Below, one piece after another: positions 34,557 through 35,709 of a DNA stretch of 35,709 nt. Below the pieces are notes generated by a model. The model was not told the DNA's origin and ran no database searches. It worked only from the letters and a program-made list of their open reading frames with translations. Source of the DNA: Pseudoalteromonas sp. MSK9-3. Its GTDB lineage: Bacteria; Pseudomonadota; Gammaproteobacteria; Enterobacterales; Alteromonadaceae. The stretch is from positions 1 through 35,709 of the forward strand of contig NZ_MIET01000018.1 in the NCBI RefSeq assembly GCF_003590335.1. The letters run 5' to 3'. Position 1 is the stretch's first letter, and each line of letters opens with the position of its first letter. Position numbers and translations under genes: made by a program.

Positions 34557-35588
34557 GGCGTTGTTTCCTAAATAGTTGAACTTCTTTGGTTTGGTGCGAT
34601 CAGATCATTAAATGCCTTAACCCATGATGCGAAATGAAGAAGAAAATTAGAAATTGGTCACAGTACAACCGTGCTTTGGTTCAACGCGGTAACATCAATA
34701 TTTGGCTAAGTGATAGTGCCATCTCAAAGTGGCAGAATACCGAAAAACACGGTGGCCGTGGTCGTTCAAATTACTATTCTGATTTAGCAATTGAAACGTG
34801 TTTAACCTTAAGAGCTGTATTCCATTTGCCACTTAGGGCCTTAGAGGGGTTTGTAAGTTCCTTGCTCACTATGATGGATACCTCATTGCAATCACCGGGT
34901 TATAGCTGTTTATGCAAACGCAGTAAAACACTTGATGTGCAATATAGAAATAGCGCAAGCAAAGGCTTCATAGATATCGTAGTCGATAGCACAGGCCTTA
35001 AAGTGTATGGAAATGGTGAATGGCATACGAGAAAACATCGAGCGTCTAAGCGCCGAACTTGGCGAAAACTGCACTTGGCCGTAGATGCGACAAGTCACGA
35101 TATTGTGGGTGCTGAGCTGTCGATGGTCAATGTGTCAGACGGAGAAGCCCTTGCCGATTTAATCAGGCCACTGCGTAGGAATATAGACAGAGTCACAGGT
35201 GATGGAGCATATGACACACGCAGTTGCTATGAGGAGGTCGCAGCAAAAGGTGCGATTATGCGGGTACCGCCAAGAGACAATGCCCAATACTGGGAAGAAG
35301 GACACCCCAGAAATAATGCCGTATTTATGATGCACCAAATAGGGTTAACGCAGTGGAAAGAGAGTTCAGGGTACCACCTTCGTTCACTTGCTGAGACAGC
35401 GATGTATCGTTTTAAACAATTAATGGGTGATAAGCTAAAAAGTCGCCAATTCAATAGTCAGCATACAGAAACGATGATTAAAGTGAAGGCAATAAATAAA
35501 ATGACTGGGCTAGGTATCAGGGCAAGATCACGAACTTTACCTTGACTTAAAAGTATGATCTTATACGTCTTTTTAGGTTGCTACTTTT
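34557..35588 (+). mobile_element. IS5-family (IS903-like) insertion sequence, right end not found
   Basis: A plausible left terminal repeat GGCGTTGTTTCCTAAATAG (34557-34575) resembles the GGCTTTGTTG start of IS903-type elements. The transposase follows at 34634. The matching right repeat is not seen in the 43 bases between the transposase stop and the next transposase start, so the right end has probably been cut off or displaced by the ISAs1-family element. Confidence 0.65.
34634..35545 (+). CDS. IS5-family (IS903 group) DDE transposase
   Basis: A 303-residue transposase of normal length for the group. An N-terminal DNA-binding part (NWSQYNRALVQRGNINIWL) precedes the DDE core. The first aspartate is in IVVDSTGLKVYG, the second in VTGDGAYDTR, and the glutamate region is near SLAETAMYRFKQLMG. 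SKRRTWRKLHLAVD is a family hallmark. The frame is intact, so the gene may be functional even though the element's right repeat is not visible. Confidence 0.93.
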   Translation: MKKKIRNWSQYNRALVQRGNINIWLSDSAISKWQNTEKHGGRGRSNYYSDLAIETCLTLRAVFHLPLRALEGFVSSLLTMMDTSLQSPGYSCLCKRSKTLDVQYRNSASKGFIDIVVDSTGLKVYGNGEWHTRKHRASKRRTWRKLHLAVDATSHDIVGAELSMVNVSDGEALADLIRPLRRNIDRVTGDGAYDTRSCYEEVAAKGAIMRVPPRDNAQYWEEGHPRNNAVFMMHQIGLTQWKESSGYHLRSLAETAMYRFKQLMGDKLKSRQFNSQHTETMIKVKAINKMTGLGIRARSRTLP

Positions 35589-35709
35589 ATGTCTGATCCT
35601 CTTTTTCTAGAATATTTTGAATCAATTGATGACCCTCGCCAACAAGGTAAGGTCGTTCACAAGCTCTTTGATATCATATTCTTAACTGTGAGTGCTGTTA
35701 TTTCAGGAT
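35589..35709 (+). CDS. ISAs1-family transposase, N-terminal fragment
   Basis: A reading frame starts at ATG 35589 and runs off the window end (about 40 residues). MSDPLFLEYFESIDDPRQQG followed by HKLFDIIFLTVSAVISG matches the N-terminal DDE_Tnp_1-associated domain of ISAs1-family transposases (DPR, HKL-DI, AVI-G). The element's left end must lie within the 43 bases before it or overlap the IS5 right end. Confidence 0.85.
   Translation, partial: MSDPLFLEYFESIDDPRQQGKVVHKLFDIIFLTVSAVISG

Noticed and set aside
1..35709. CRISPR arrays, tRNA or rRNA genes
   Set aside because: No regularly spaced direct repeats, cloverleaf-like segments or rRNA signatures were seen on either strand by reading; no dedicated search was run.

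Overview
The window looks like the chromosome of a marine gammaproteobacterium of the Alteromonadales, most likely Pseudoalteromonas. The reasons are the moderate-to-low GC, a Xanth-Caul-type TonB-dependent receptor next to a tryptophan-halogenase-like/SapC/cupin trio, an ExoP-like GH3 enzyme of the type known from Pseudoalteromonas, secreted M6 and BSP-type proteases with PPC domains, and a YbiT of the gammaproteobacterial type. The species assignment is inference.

Left end (1-3.2 kb): the 3' part of an IS110-family insertion sequence, then an integron gene cassette read on the minus strand. The cassette (about 597-2805) has a recognisable attC site at 591-690 and carries two overlapping AT-rich genes. 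One encodes a degenerate PD-(D/E)XK-like protein and the other a 368-residue partner. I read the pair as a candidate anti-phage system, possibly of the GAPS4 type. No integron integrase is present in the window.

Centre (3.2-22.9 kb): a beta-glucan (laminarin-like) uptake and degradation locus. On the minus strand, a TonB-dependent receptor is followed by a flavin-dependent halogenase-like protein, SapC, a JmjC-like cupin and an M6 metalloprotease. Then comes GH1 beta-glucosidase - GPH sugar symporter - LacI-family repressor. Divergently, on the plus strand, are an FHS-type sugar transporter, a GH3 exo-beta-glucosidase and a large GH16 endo-glucanase lipoprotein with three beta-sandwich modules. 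Three near-identical LacI-type operators lie before the receptor, before the transporter and before the GH16 gene, so the locus is probably one regulon of the local LacI protein. The model is: GH16 cuts the polymer at the surface, the receptor imports oligosaccharides, GH3 trims them, FHS and GPH symporters carry sugars inward, and GH1 finishes cytoplasmic hydrolysis.

Right part (22.9-34.5 kb): a secreted BSP-like zinc peptidase with discoidin and PPC domains; a divergent ohr/ohrR peroxide-defence pair with two operator palindromes; a small lipoprotein and a small membrane protein of unknown role; the ABC-F protein YbiT; a periplasmic MBL-fold hydrolase; and a histidine kinase/HD-GYP response regulator pair divergent from a periplasmic solute-binding protein. 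The window ends with an IS5-family (IS903-like) element abutted by the start of an ISAs1-family transposase. I saw no rRNA, tRNA or CRISPR array.
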